The notes under the pieces are model-generated. The model was not told where the DNA came from and searched no databases. It saw only the letters and a list, made by a program, of their open reading frames with translations. From assembly GCF_900101675.1 (NCBI RefSeq), contig NZ_FNKG01000004.1, forward strand, positions 124,001 through 188,000: 64,000 nucleotides of DNA. Reading direction: 5' to 3'. The translations under genes were made by a program, and so were the position numbers. Positions 15,846-25,643 of this stretch are shown here, one piece after another. This DNA comes from Curtobacterium sp. UNCCL20. Its GTDB lineage: Bacteria > Actinomycetota > Actinomycetes > Actinomycetales > Microbacteriaceae. Within the stretch, counting starts at the first letter, position 1, and every line of letters begins with the position of its first letter.

Positions 15846-17276
15846 CTAGCGCGCGGTGGCCACCGCGTCGTTCGTCCCCGCGGCGACGCTCACGGGTGCA
15901 CCCGTGACCGGAGTGGGCCGTCCCAGGGAACGGACGGTCCAACCCGACTTGACCCAGTCCTGGACCGGGAGGCAGTTGCGCGCGTCGATGACCACGCGGC
16001 GGCCGACGATCCCCGCGAGTGCGGCGGGGTCGGCCTCGACGATCTCGTCCCACTCGGTGAGGACGAGGACGACGTCGGCGTCCTCGATCGCGTCCTCCAT
16101 CGACGTCGCGTAGGTGAGCGTCGGGAAGGAGCGGCGGGCGGTCTCCATCGCCTCCGGGTCCCACAGGGTGACCTGGGCGCCCCGGAGGTGCAGCGCAGCG
16201 GCGACGTTGAGGGCCGGCGAGTCGCGGACGTCGTCGGTGAGGGGCTTGAACGCGGCCCCGACGACGGCGACGCGGCGGTTCAGCACGGAGCCGTCGAGCG
16301 CGTCGATCGTCATGTCGATGACGCGTTCGCGCTGCCCCATGTTGATCTCGTCGACCTGCTGCATGAGTCCGACGACACGGCCGGCGCCGAGTTCGTTGGC
16401 GCGGTGCATGAGCGCACGGATGTCCTTCGGCAGGCAGCCGCCGCCGAAGCCGAGGCCGGCGTTCAGGAACTTCCGGCCGATGCGGGCGTCGTGCCCGAGG
16501 GCGTCCGCCAGCGTCGACACGTCGGCACCGGTGATCGCGCACATCTCGGAGATCGCGTTGATGAACGAGATCTTCGTGGCGAGGAACGCGTTCGCGCTGA
16601 CCTTGACGAGTTCGGCGGTGGCGAGGTCGGTCGTGATGACCGGGGTGCCCTCGGCGATGGGTGCGGCGTAGACCTCGCGGATCACCGCGTCGGCGGCCGG
16701 GGACGCGCCGCCCCACACGAGGCGGTCCGGGTGCAGGGTGTCGTCGACGGCCTTGCCCTCGCGGAGGAACTCGGGGTTCCAGATCAGCTCCGCGTCGATG
16801 CCGGCCGGGGCGAACTCGCGGATGATGCCGCGGAGCCTCGACGCGGTGCCGACCGGGACGGTCGACTTGCCGACGATGAGGCCCGGGTGGGTGAGGTTCT
16901 CGGCGACACCGCGGGTGGCGCTCTCGACGTAGGAGAGGTTCGCGGCGTGCGACCCGGCGCGCTGCGGGGTGCCGACGCAGACGAAGTGGACGTCCGCTGC
17001 GGCGACCGCCTCGGCGATGTCCGCCGTGAACCGGAGCTTGCCGCTGGCGACGTGCTTCGTGATGAGCTCCGGCAGGCCGGGCTCGTAGAAGGGGACCTCG
17101 CCGGCGGACAGCGCGGCGAGCTTCGCCGGGTCGACGTCCACGCCGATGGTCTCGAAGCCCATCTCTGCCATGGCGGCCGCGTGGGTGGCACCGAGGTAGC
17201 CGGTGCCGATGACGCTGATGACGGGAGCGGGACGGACGTCGGTGGAGTCGGCGCCGGTCTTCTTCTGAGCGGTCAT
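15846..17276 (-). CDS. ugd: UDP-glucose 6-dehydrogenase
   Basis: A 476-residue nucleotide-sugar dehydrogenase that oxidises UDP-glucose to UDP-glucuronate with two NAD. The NAD-binding fold begins VISVIGTGYLGATHAAAMAEMG (about residues 18-39). The catalytic cysteine is in GLGFGGGCLPKDIRAL, and later motifs include GAAFKPLTDDVRDSPAL. It is the last gene of a three-gene operon; its ATG overlaps the stop of the GH26 gene by 4 nt. Together with the HAS/NodC-like synthase upstream it would feed UDP-glucuronate into a surface polysaccharide. Family call is firm; GDP-mannose dehydrogenase is a less likely alternative. Confidence 0.92.
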   Translation of the reverse strand: MTAQKKTGADSTDVRPAPVISVIGTGYLGATHAAAMAEMGFETIGVDVDPAKLAALSAGEVPFYEPGLPELITKHVASGKLRFTADIAEAVAAADVHFVCVGTPQRAGSHAANLSYVESATRGVAENLTHPGLIVGKSTVPVGTASRLRGIIREFAPAGIDAELIWNPEFLREGKAVDDTLHPDRLVWGGASPAADAVIREVYAAPIAEGTPVITTDLATAELVKVSANAFLATKISFINAISEMCAITGADVSTLADALGHDARIGRKFLNAGLGFGGGCLPKDIRALMHRANELGAGRVVGLMQQVDEINMGQRERVIDMTIDALDGSVLNRRVAVVGAAFKPLTDDVRDSPALNVAAALHLRGAQVTLWDPEAMETARRSFPTLTYATSMEDAIEDADVVLVLTEWDEIVEADPAALAGIVGRRVVIDARNCLPVQDWVKSGWTVRSLGRPTPVTGAPVSVAAGTNDAVATAR

Positions 17277-18850
17277 TGCTTGACCTCCTGCAGGTCGTAG
17301 TCGATGTCGGTGCGCTTGATGCCGTCGGCGAAGGCCTGGAGGCTGTCCGATCGGGAGTCGAGGCGCCAGTCGTTGGTGGTGCGGGTGCCGTCCACGATCG
17401 TGGTCGCGGTCTCGCTGAAGTAGGCGAAGCCGATGATGTCCTTGTTCGCGGGGTCCGCCAGGGCGTCGAACAGCGAGTCGATCCACTGGGACTTCTGGCT
17501 GTTCGAGACGCTGCCCCCGGTCTCGGTGGCACCGATCTCGTTGAGGACGATCCCCTTGCCCGGTGCGACCTGCCGGATCTGGGCGAGCGTCGCGCCGAAG
17601 GTGTTCTCGAAGGTCGGCTGCTCGGTGGCGTCACGGTAGTAGCCGCTCATGCCGACCCAGTCGACGTACTGCGCGCCCGGGTAGTAGTTCTGCATGTACT
17701 CGAGCGTCTGGTACTTCGTGTTGCCGAGCTTGTCGATGCGCGACGGTGACCAGTCCCAGATGGCGTACTGGTTCGCGCCGTTGTCCTGGAAGACCTGCCA
17801 GACGTGCTGCCACATCGCCTTGTACGAGCCGGCGGCGTTCTGCTGCTTCGAGGATTCGGACCAGTTGTACCACTGGCCGTTCATCTCGTGGTCGAGGCGG
17901 ATGACGAGCGGCATCCCGTTGCTCGTGAGGGCCTGGGCGTACTTCGTCAGGTAGGCGTCGAACTTGCCGGAGATGATGTCCTGGTTCGTGTAGCCCTCGA
18001 TGTACGGCTGGTCGTTGCCGGTCTTCGCGGGCAGCGACTCCCAGGTCATCATCGGGAGGCGGCCGTTGGCCCAGGAGCGCTGGACGGCGTTCGCGTTGAA
18101 GTCCTGGTCGAAGCCCTGGAAGAAGCCGACCATGTTCGTGGCCTTGCCGACCTCCTGGGAGACCTGGTCGTACTCGGACCAGTTGAAGGGCGACTGCGCC
18201 GTGTAGAGGCCGTACCAGCGGGACTGCTGGGCGAGGATCTGGGCCTTCGTCGGCGTGCTGATCGGGTCGGTGCCGTCCGGGTCCTTCGACGGGCCCGAGT
18301 TCGGGTTCGTCGCCGGCGCGCCGGAGCCACTGCCGTTGCCGGAGCCCGAACCGTTGCCGGAGCCCGAACCGTTGCCGGAACCCGAGCCCGAGCCGTTCCC
18401 CGAGCCCGAGCCGCCACCGGACGAGGTGGAGCCGGCCGCCTTCGCGCCGGAACCCGAGCCGCCGGAGGAGGCCGTGCCTCCAGACCCGCTCGTCGCCGCA
18501 CCGAGCTCGGACTGGAGCGACGCGATCTGCCCCTTGAGCTGACTGATCTGGTCGGCCCGCGAACCGGCCTGCGCCGACGTCGAGTCGAGCTTGCCCTCGA
18601 GCGCCCAGATCTCCTTCTGAGCGGCGGTGAGCTTCGACTGCAGCTCGGCGGCGGAGATCTTCTTCTTGGGTGGGGTGACGCCGAGCGCCTGGTGGACCGC
18701 GGTGGAGACCGTGCCGGACGGGGAGACCCAGACGTTCCAGGTGATCAGGCCGAGGATGATGACGATCGCGGTGGCGCCGACTGCGGTGAGCCGGGCGTGC
18801 TTGCTGGACTGGGCCCACCAGGCACCTGAGGAGCGGATGAGGTCAGACAA
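17273..18850 (-). CDS. Membrane-anchored GH26-like glycoside hydrolase
   Basis: A 525-residue protein with one N-terminal membrane anchor (about 22-42), a coiled coil (64-118), a Gly/Ser/Asn linker of simple repeats (119-185) and an extracytoplasmic GH26-type domain. The acid/base glutamate fits Glu322 in RLDHEMNGQWYNW and the nucleophile Glu438 in VLNEIGATE. GH26 enzymes are mainly beta-mannanases and related beta-glycanases; next to a polysaccharide synthase it more likely trims or releases the exported polymer. The start is TTG at 18850, with GGAGG 9 nt upstream, overlapping the synthase stop by 8 nt. The linker codes for near-identical GSGSGNGSG units and may vary in length. Confidence 0.85.
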   Translation of the reverse strand: MSDLIRSSGAWWAQSSKHARLTAVGATAIVIILGLITWNVWVSPSGTVSTAVHQALGVTPPKKKISAAELQSKLTAAQKEIWALEGKLDSTSAQAGSRADQISQLKGQIASLQSELGAATSGSGGTASSGGSGSGAKAAGSTSSGGGSGSGNGSGSGSGNGSGSGNGSGSGNGSGSGAPATNPNSGPSKDPDGTDPISTPTKAQILAQQSRWYGLYTAQSPFNWSEYDQVSQEVGKATNMVGFFQGFDQDFNANAVQRSWANGRLPMMTWESLPAKTGNDQPYIEGYTNQDIISGKFDAYLTKYAQALTSNGMPLVIRLDHEMNGQWYNWSESSKQQNAAGSYKAMWQHVWQVFQDNGANQYAIWDWSPSRIDKLGNTKYQTLEYMQNYYPGAQYVDWVGMSGYYRDATEQPTFENTFGATLAQIRQVAPGKGIVLNEIGATETGGSVSNSQKSQWIDSLFDALADPANKDIIGFAYFSETATTIVDGTRTTNDWRLDSRSDSLQAFADGIKRTDIDYDLQEVKQ

Positions 18851-20471
18851 TGAGGAAGGCCTCCAGGACGAAGATCGCGATGCCGATGACGTACGGGATC
18901 GCGGCGTACGGGTTGTACCGACGGACGCGGGCGGGGGCGGGTGCCGCGGCCGGTCGTGCGGCGGGCTGCGCGGCAGCTGACGCGTGGGCGGTCGACCGGC
19001 GGGTGGCGAGCACCGTCGCGGTGGAGCCGGTGGCGGTGTCCGGGCCGAAGAGCTCGTCGAACGCGCGGTCGACGGCCTGCTGGTCGGCGGCCGCTCCGTT
19101 CGGCGTGGGCTGACCGGTCGACGCCGCGGCGTACCCCGCCGTCGGCGCCGCGTCGATCGGGCTCACCGGGGTCTGGGTACCCACGGGCGACGGCTGGACG
19201 GCGCCGGGGTCCTCCTCCATCGGTCCGCCGGCGTACGCCCCGGCACGGGTCCCCCAGCCGGACGCGTGCGCCAGGCGGAAGAAGCCGAGGAGCCGGATCG
19301 GCATCAGGAAGAACGTCGACACGATGATGAACATCGGCAGGCGGAAGAAGTCGCTCGGCTTCTCGGCGAGGTGCCGCATCTGGCGGATCGCCATGCTGAG
19401 CACCGACGAGACGACCATCAGCGCGGCGACGTAGACGAAGCCGGTGGAGAAGCCGTACTGCTGGAGGATCCCCTGGTACAGGTTCTCGCCCTGCCCGGTG
19501 AGGCCGCGGTAGATCCAGCCGGCGATCACGCCGAACAGCATGAACGGCAGGATGATGTCGGTCAGGAAGAACAGCGCGAGGATCGGCGCGTGACCGAGCA
19601 TCCACGGGAGCATCCGCAGCGTGTTGTACTGCGAGCCGCGGGCCCAGCGGAGCTGCTGCTTGAAGAGCTTCTTCACCTGGAGCGGGGCGTCCGTGTAGAC
19701 CAGCGACGTGTACTGGTAGACGGTCCGGTACCCCTCCTTGAGCGTGAGGTTCGTGAGCGTCCGGTCGTCGGACACCTCGAGGAACACGTTCATGAACTTC
19801 TCGTGCATGAAGCGGTCCATGACGCGCATCAGGATGTCGCGGCGGAAGGCGATCGTGCGGCCCGGCAGGCAGCCGATCTGCCCGAGCACGCTCTGCGCGG
19901 GCATCGAGTAGAGCGCCCGCGAGTTCTCCAGCCAGTCCGCCCAGCGGGTGATCCAGCTGCGCTCCGGCTCGAGGATGCGCTGCCGGGTGGTGACACCGCC
20001 GACGGAGGCGTCGGCGAAGGGCTTGAGGAGTTCCTCGAGCGCGCCGGGCGTCCACACCGTGTCCGAGTCGACGAGCACGGTGATGTCCCCGTTGGACATC
20101 TCGGTGCCGACCTTGACGGCGTTGCGCTTGCCCGGGATGGGCGTGTGGGTCCAGCGGACGAGGGGGGCGAACTCGTCGCAGACCGCTTCGAGGGCCTCGT
20201 TGCGGGCGCCGTTGATGACGACGATGATCTCGCCGGGACCCTGCTCGACCATGCGGCCGATCACGTCACGGAAGAGGTCGAGTGGCTCGTCCACCACGGG
20301 GACGACGACACTCGTCGTCCCGGTGTACGTGCCGGTGAAGGGGCGGTACCGGGCGGACAGCACGACCTTGAGCAACCAGAGCAGCCAGATCACCGCGGAG
20401 TACACGGCGAAGAGGTAGAACTCGGGGTGCCCGTCGACCATCTGCCGGATCTGCAGAATGAAGGTGAACAT
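18843..20471 (-). CDS. Processive GT2 polysaccharide synthase (HAS/NodC-like)
   Basis: A 542-residue membrane glycosyltransferase. One N-terminal helix pair (about 17-38) leads to a GT2 catalytic domain with the UDP-sugar motif VDSDT (134-138), acceptor motif SDDRTLTN (234-241) and the processive QQLRW motif (272-276), followed by about four membrane helices (290-430). SDDRTLTN is close to the GDDRxLTN of hyaluronan and chitin/NodC synthases. A long disordered Ala/Pro/Thr-rich segment (about 440-520) ends in an extra C-terminal membrane helix (IPYVIGIAIFVLEAFLIV), which is unusual for the family. The neighbouring UGD supplies UDP-GlcA, so a GlcA-containing polymer is likely. The ATG at 20471 is chosen by homology. 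Confidence 0.88.
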   Translation of the reverse strand: MFTFILQIRQMVDGHPEFYLFAVYSAVIWLLWLLKVVLSARYRPFTGTYTGTTSVVVPVVDEPLDLFRDVIGRMVEQGPGEIIVVINGARNEALEAVCDEFAPLVRWTHTPIPGKRNAVKVGTEMSNGDITVLVDSDTVWTPGALEELLKPFADASVGGVTTRQRILEPERSWITRWADWLENSRALYSMPAQSVLGQIGCLPGRTIAFRRDILMRVMDRFMHEKFMNVFLEVSDDRTLTNLTLKEGYRTVYQYTSLVYTDAPLQVKKLFKQQLRWARGSQYNTLRMLPWMLGHAPILALFFLTDIILPFMLFGVIAGWIYRGLTGQGENLYQGILQQYGFSTGFVYVAALMVVSSVLSMAIRQMRHLAEKPSDFFRLPMFIIVSTFFLMPIRLLGFFRLAHASGWGTRAGAYAGGPMEEDPGAVQPSPVGTQTPVSPIDAAPTAGYAAASTGQPTPNGAAADQQAVDRAFDELFGPDTATGSTATVLATRRSTAHASAAAQPAARPAAAPAPARVRRYNPYAAIPYVIGIAIFVLEAFLIV

Positions 20472-20975
20472 CGATCCCTGCTTCAACGTTCGGGGTGGAG
20501 ATTCCGCGCCATCGGGAAATCGGGGGTCGGTTCGGGTGACCCCATTGATGCAGAAACGTGATGGCACCCGCAACGCGGCCCCCGTCCGGGGGCGTTTCGG
20601 GGAGGTTACGGGGTACAGACTGGTCCCCCTCTCGCGGGCACCGACTTGTCCGCACTGCTGCTGACAGCACTCCTGCGGACAGCATCCGTCGGCCAACGCG
20701 GGTGGGCACCGCCGTTCGAGGGCCTGGAGGCACGGATCACGTGTCCGTGAAAGCCCCGGTCACAGCGGTGTTCCCGGGTGCGGCGGGGCGCGGCTGCCAC
20801 GCCGCGTCATCCACCGCGAGCACAGTTGGTCACAGCTCGGTAACGAGTGATCGTCGATTCGAGCAAGGGGTACAGGGTGACCGGGAACGGGGGACGCCGC
20901 AGGTTACGGGGAATTCACTTCCGAGGACGTGTCAACTCACTGCGAAACACGTCGGTCCGGGCGTGTCGCCGGTCG
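20472..20975 (-). promoter_or_regulatory. 504-bp upstream region of the polysaccharide operon
   Basis: No gene is visible. The stretch carries two copies of GGTTACGGGG (20604-20613 and 20902-20911, plus strand), an inverted CGGTAACGAG near 20838, and two copies of GGGGTACAG (20610-20618 and 20867-20875). Such repeated CGTAAC words suggest binding sites for a regulator of the operon starting at 20471. A single GCCTGGAGGCACGG word lies at 20721. The regulator cannot be named from sequence alone. Confidence 0.4.
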
Positions 20976-23969
20976 TCAGGCGCCGTAGAACTCGCGCTCG
21001 AACACCTGGCGCGCACGGCGCGTGACGCCGAGGTAGTCGTCCTCGAGCCGGGACGCCGACCCGGGCGGGTACTCCATCAGCCGGGCGATCCCCTCGAGCT
21101 GGACACGGTCGACCGGCAGCACGTCCGTCGTCTTGCCGGACCACAGCACCAGGGCGCTTCGCGTCCGTGAGGCGAACCGCCAGGCGGCTCCCAGGCGCTC
21201 CGCGTCCTCGGCACCGACGAGCCCGGCCGCCACCGCGGCGTCGAGCGCCTCGAGCGTGGACGTCGTCCGGAGCCCGGGGATCGTCAGCGCGTGCTGGAGC
21301 TGCAGGAGCTGGACGAACCACTCGACGTCACTGAGGGACCCGCGACCGAGCTTGAGGTGGCGGGCCGGGTCGGCTCCGCGTGGGAGCCGCTCCGACTCGA
21401 CGCGGGCCTTGATGCGGCGGACCTCGCGGACCTGCAGGTCGTCGATGTGCTCCGGGTACCGGGTGCGGTCGGCGAGGTGCTCGAAGTCACGGAGGAGCTG
21501 CGCGTCCCCCACGGCGCCACGGGCACGGAGGAGCGCCTGGGCCTCCCACGTCAGCGACCAGCGGGCGTAGTAGGCGTCGTACGAGTCGAGGGTGCGGACC
21601 ACGGGGCCGTTCTTGCCCTCCGGCCGGAGGTCGATGTCGAGGTCGAACGGGTGGATCGCATCGTCGGTGAGCCGGGAGAGCTCACGGACGATCGTCTGCG
21701 CCGCCCGGGACGCCTGCTCGGACGGCAGGTCCGCCGGAGCCCGGTAGACGTAGAGGACGTCGGCGTCGGAGCCGAAACCGAGCTCGCGGCCGCCGTACCG
21801 CCCCATCGCGATGACCCCGAACTCGAGGCCGGCCGGGGCGTCGCGGCGCGCGAGGGCCACGGCTCCCGCGAGCGTCGCCTCGGTGACGTCGCTCAGGGCC
21901 GGGCCGAGGGCGTCGACGTCGAGGTGCCCGAGGACCGCCGCCATGCCGAGCCGGAGCGTCTCACGGCGCCGGGCGGACCGGACGAGGGCGGCTGCTCCCG
22001 CGACGTCGTCCCCGTGGCGTGCCGTGACGGCGGTGACCTCGGCGAGCAGCGACTCGATCGGGCGGGGGCGCAGCAGCGTCTCGGGTTCGTCGAGCCAGGC
22101 GACGGCCTCGGGGAAGCGTTCGAGCAGCCCGGACAGGAACGCCGACTCGGACAGCACCGTGGTGAGCGAGTGCGCTGCGCCGGACGAGTCGCGGAGCATG
22201 CGGAGGAACCAGCTCGACTCCCCCAGGGTGTCACTGAGCCGGCGGAAGGCCAGCAGCGCTCGGTCGGGAGCCGGTCCCTCGGCCATCCAGCGCAAGAGGA
22301 CGGGCAGCAGGTTCCGCTGGATCGCCGCACGCCGGCTGGTGCCCTGGGTCAGCGCCCGGATGTGGCTGAGGGCTCCCGCCGGGTCGACGAAGCCGATCGC
22401 CTCGAGCCGGTCGACGGCCTGGTCGTTCGTGAGGACGATGTCCCCGTCGCTCGCCGCCACCGCGGACAGCAGCGGCCGGTAGAACAGTCGCTCGTGCAGC
22501 CCGCGGACCTCGAGCTTCACGGCACGCCAGCGCGTCTCGAGTGCGGACGCCGACCGCGCGAGTCCACTCGACCGCGCGAGGATCCGCAGCTCTTCCTCGT
22601 CCGACGGCATCAGGTGTGTGCGCTGCAGCCGCCGGAGCTGGATGCGGTGCTCGAGCACCCGCAGCAGCGCGTAGTCGGGCCCGAAGCGGGCGGTCTCCGG
22701 CCGACCCACGTACCCCGCCGCGGTGAGGGCGTCCATCGCCTCGAGGGTCGACCGCACACGGACGGACTCGTCATCGCGGCCGTGCACGAGCTGGAGCAGC
22801 TGCACCGTGAACTCGACGTCCCGCAGGCCACCCGGTCCGAGCTTCAGCTGCCGGTCCACCTCGCCGTCCGGGATGTTCTCGGTGACCCGCTCCCGCATCC
22901 GCTGGACCGACTCGACGAAGCCCGGGCGGGTGGCGGAGTTCCACACGAACCCGGCCACCGCGTCGGCGTAGCGCTCCCCGAGGTCCATCGACCCGGCGAT
23001 CGGGCGCGCCTTGAGCAGCGCCTGGAACTCCCACTGCTTCGCCCAGCGCTCGTAGTACGCCACGTGCGAGTCGAGCGTGCGGACGAGGGCGCCGTCCTTG
23101 CCCTCGGGACGGAGGTTCGCGTCGACCTCCCACAGCGCCGGCTCGGCCGCGAGGTCGGTGATGGCGTGCGTGGCCGCGATCGCCAGGCGGGTGGCGATGA
23201 GGACGGCGCGGTCGGTGCCGACGCCGGTCGCCGGTGCGTCCGGGTCGGTTTCGGGTCCGTCGACGAGCGTGGGTTCGGTGACGAAGATGACGTCGACGTC
23301 GCTGACGTAGTTGAGCTCGCGCGCGCCGGCCTTGCCCATCGCGATGACCGCGAGCGGCGTCGCGGCGACGTCGGCCTCGGGGAACGGGACCTCGCGACGG
23401 GCGATCGACACCGCCGCCTCGAGCGCGGCACCCGCCAGGTCGGCGAGGCCCGCGGCCACGGCGGGGAACGCGTCGGTCGGCGAGACGCCCAGCACGTCGA
23501 ACAGGGCGATCTGCGCGAGGTGGCGCCGGTAGCGGACCCGGAGCCGGAGCCGGGCGTCCTCACCCACCGCGCCGTCGATCGCCGTGAGCAGTGACTCGGT
23601 GTACCGCTCCTGCGACCACGGCTCGGTCACGGGTCCGAGCAGCAGCGCGATCTCGGCCGGCCGACGGTGCAGGAACTCACCGAGGCCGACCGACGCCCCG
23701 AGCAGCCGCACCAGGCGCTCGGTCGCCGCCTCGTCGGCGAGCACCGGACGGAGTTCGTCCGGCGCTCGCTCGAGCAGCCGCTCGAGCGCGCGGAGTGCGC
23801 CGTCCGGATCGGCCGTGGACTCCCACAACCCCGGCACGTCGCTGACCGGGACCCGGAGGTCGGGGCCGAACCGTGCCTCCAGGTCGGCGATCCGCTGCAG
23901 GCTCTCCGACAGCTCCGCGAAGCCCAACCGGGCCAGCTCGGAACGCGACGTCGTCGTCCTGCTCGTCAT
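20976..23969 (-). CDS. glnE: Bifunctional glutamine-synthetase adenylyltransferase/deadenylase
   Basis: A 997-residue GlnE that attaches AMP to, and removes it from, the Tyr of type I glutamine synthetase. It has two nucleotidyltransferase halves: the N-terminal one with LNYVSDVDVIFV and the C-terminal one with GFGSDADVLYVYR. Each is followed by a helical domain (LKLGPGGLRDVEFTVQLLQL and LKLGRGSLSDVEWFVQLLQL). Length matches the family. It begins 27 nt after the second glutamine synthetase gene on the same strand, so the two form an operon. Its target is the glnA product with Tyr402; the adjacent GlnA2 lacks an equivalent Tyr motif. Confidence 0.97.
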   Translation of the reverse strand: MTSRTTTSRSELARLGFAELSESLQRIADLEARFGPDLRVPVSDVPGLWESTADPDGALRALERLLERAPDELRPVLADEAATERLVRLLGASVGLGEFLHRRPAEIALLLGPVTEPWSQERYTESLLTAIDGAVGEDARLRLRVRYRRHLAQIALFDVLGVSPTDAFPAVAAGLADLAGAALEAAVSIARREVPFPEADVAATPLAVIAMGKAGARELNYVSDVDVIFVTEPTLVDGPETDPDAPATGVGTDRAVLIATRLAIAATHAITDLAAEPALWEVDANLRPEGKDGALVRTLDSHVAYYERWAKQWEFQALLKARPIAGSMDLGERYADAVAGFVWNSATRPGFVESVQRMRERVTENIPDGEVDRQLKLGPGGLRDVEFTVQLLQLVHGRDDESVRVRSTLEAMDALTAAGYVGRPETARFGPDYALLRVLEHRIQLRRLQRTHLMPSDEEELRILARSSGLARSASALETRWRAVKLEVRGLHERLFYRPLLSAVAASDGDIVLTNDQAVDRLEAIGFVDPAGALSHIRALTQGTSRRAAIQRNLLPVLLRWMAEGPAPDRALLAFRRLSDTLGESSWFLRMLRDSSGAAHSLTTVLSESAFLSGLLERFPEAVAWLDEPETLLRPRPIESLLAEVTAVTARHGDDVAGAAALVRSARRRETLRLGMAAVLGHLDVDALGPALSDVTEATLAGAVALARRDAPAGLEFGVIAMGRYGGRELGFGSDADVLYVYRAPADLPSEQASRAAQTIVRELSRLTDDAIHPFDLDIDLRPEGKNGPVVRTLDSYDAYYARWSLTWEAQALLRARGAVGDAQLLRDFEHLADRTRYPEHIDDLQVREVRRIKARVESERLPRGADPARHLKLGRGSLSDVEWFVQLLQLQHALTIPGLRTTSTLEALDAAVAAGLVGAEDAERLGAAWRFASRTRSALVLWSGKTTDVLPVDRVQLEGIARLMEYPPGSASRLEDDYLGVTRRARQVFEREFYGA

Positions 23970-23996
23970 GCGGGTGCGGTGCTCGGGGGTCGCTGC

Positions 23997-25334
23997 CTAG
24001 AGCGCGCCGAGGTTCGTGTCGAGCTCGAACGGCGTGACCTGGTCGCGGTAGCGCTTCCACTCCTGCCGCTTGTTGAGCAACACGAAGTTGAAGACCTGCT
24101 CGCCGAGGGTCTCGGCCACCAGCTCGGAGTCCTCCATCAGGCTCAGGGCGTGGTCGAGGCTGGCCGGGAGCTGGCTGTACCCGAGCGCGCGGCGCTCCGA
24201 GTCGGTCAGGCTCCAGACGTTGTCCTCGGCCTCGGGCGGGAGCTCGTAGCCCTCCTCGATGCCCTTGAGGCCCGCCGCCAGCAGCAGCGAGTACGCGAGG
24301 TACGGGTTCGCCGCCGAGTCGATGCCGCGGTACTCGATGCGGGAGGACTGGCCCTTGTTCGGCTTGTACAGCGGCACGCGCACCAGGGCGGAACGGTTGT
24401 TGTGGCCCCACGTCACGAAGGACGGGGCCTCGTCGCCGCCCCAGAGGCGCTTGTACGAGTTCACGAACTGGTTCGTGACCGCCGTGATCTCCGGTGCGTG
24501 CTTGAGGACACCCGCGATGAAGTGCTTCGCGGTGTCGGAGAGCTGGTACTGGCCGCCGGCCTCGTAGAAGGCGTTCTGGTCGCCCTCGAACAGCGACACG
24601 TGCGTGTGCATGCCGGAGCCCGGCTGCCCGGAGATCGGCTTCGGCATGAAGGTCGCGTAGACGCCCTGCTCGATCGCCACCTCCTTGACCACCGTGCGGA
24701 AGGTCATGATGTTGTCCGCCATCGTCAGGGCGTCGGCGTAGCGGAGGTCGATCTCGTTCTGCCCCGGGCCGGCCTCGTGGTGGCTGAACTCCACCGAGAT
24801 GCCGAGGTCTTCGAGCATGCGGACCGACCGGCGGCGGAAGTCGTGCGCGCTGCCACCGGGGACGTTGTCGAAGTACCCGGCCTGGTCGACGGGCTGCGGG
24901 CCGCCGTCCTTCCAGTCGCGGCTCTTCAGCAGGTAGAACTCGATCTCGGGGTGCGTGTAGAACGTGAAGCCACGCTCGCTCGCCCGGGCCAGCGTGCGCT
25001 TGAGCACGTTGCGCGGGTCGGCGACGGCGGGCTGCCCGTCCGGCGTCGTGATGTCGCAGAACATCCGCGCGGTCGGGTCGATCTCACCGCGCCACGGCAG
25101 GATCTGGAACGTCGAGGGGTCCGGGTGGGCCAGCACGTCGGCCTCGTACGACCGGGTCAGTCCCTCGATCGCGGAGCCGTCGAACCCGATGCCCTCGGCG
25201 AACGCACCCTCGACCTCGGCCGGGGCGATCGCCACCGACTTCAGCGTCCCGATGACGTCCGTGAACCAGAGTCGGATGAACTTGATGCCCCGCTCCTCGA
25301 TGGTGCGGAGCACGAAGTCCGTCTGCTTGTCCAT
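23997..25334 (-). CDS. glnA2: Glutamine synthetase, second type I paralogue (GlnA2-like)
   Basis: A 445-residue glutamine synthetase. [23 protein letters not shown] opens the protein, followed by [59 protein letters not shown] and [10 protein letters not shown]. It is about 30 residues shorter than GlnA, and the region matching the adenylylation loop reads [12 protein letters not shown] without the DLY pattern, so GlnE probably does not modify it. Such GlnA2 enzymes are nearly universal in actinobacteria next to glnE. Glutamine synthesis is the default call; glutamine-synthetase-like ligases of other amines are an alternative. Confidence 0.93.
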   Translation of the reverse strand: MDKQTDFVLRTIEERGIKFIRLWFTDVIGTLKSVAIAPAEVEGAFAEGIGFDGSAIEGLTRSYEADVLAHPDPSTFQILPWRGEIDPTARMFCDITTPDGQPAVADPRNVLKRTLARASERGFTFYTHPEIEFYLLKSRDWKDGGPQPVDQAGYFDNVPGGSAHDFRRRSVRMLEDLGISVEFSHHEAGPGQNEIDLRYADALTMADNIMTFRTVVKEVAIEQGVYATFMPKPISGQPGSGMHTHVSLFEGDQNAFYEAGGQYQLSDTAKHFIAGVLKHAPEITAVTNQFVNSYKRLWGGDEAPSFVTWGHNNRSALVRVPLYKPNKGQSSRIEYRGIDSAANPYLAYSLLLAAGLKGIEEGYELPPEAEDNVWSLTDSERRALGYSQLPASLDHALSLMEDSELVAETLGEQVFNFVLLNKRQEWKRYRDQVTPFELDTNLGAL

Positions 25335-25383
25335 GCACGCCCTTTCCGTGTGCTTCCGGCCGGTCGACGGCCGTCCGTACAGC

Positions 25384-25563
25384 CTATTGGTCCTGGTCGT
25401 CCCAACGCTCGTTGTTCGCCTTGATCCGGTCCAGGGCGTGTTGCGCTTCCTCGCGGGTGTCGAACGGGCCGATGCGGTCGCGCTGCGGGGACTGCGGGCC
25501 CTGCTCCACGGCGTGCGTCTTCTCGTTGAACCACCACTGGGACTCGATGCGTTCGTCGCTCAT
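25384..25563 (-). CDS. Small SPOR-like protein
   Basis: A 59-residue protein, [13 protein letters not shown]..., with [23 protein letters not shown], the end of a SPOR-like repeat in which a glycine-rich strand is followed by a helix. SPOR domains often bind denuded peptidoglycan, but this protein has no signal peptide, so it may stay cytosolic. TACGGT (25570-25575 on this strand) ends 6 nt before the ATG and supports both the start and a leaderless mRNA. It sits upstream of glnA2 on the same strand with a 49-nt gap. Confidence 0.78.
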   Translation of the reverse strand: MSDERIESQWWFNEKTHAVEQGPQSPQRDRIGPFDTREEAQHALDRIKANNERWDDQDQ

Positions 25564-25643
25564 GCCGCCACCGTACCCACGTGACCGCAGGTGCGGTGGG
25601 TGGCCGCCGGTGCGGCGGGTGGCCGCCGGTGCGGCCGCCGCGC

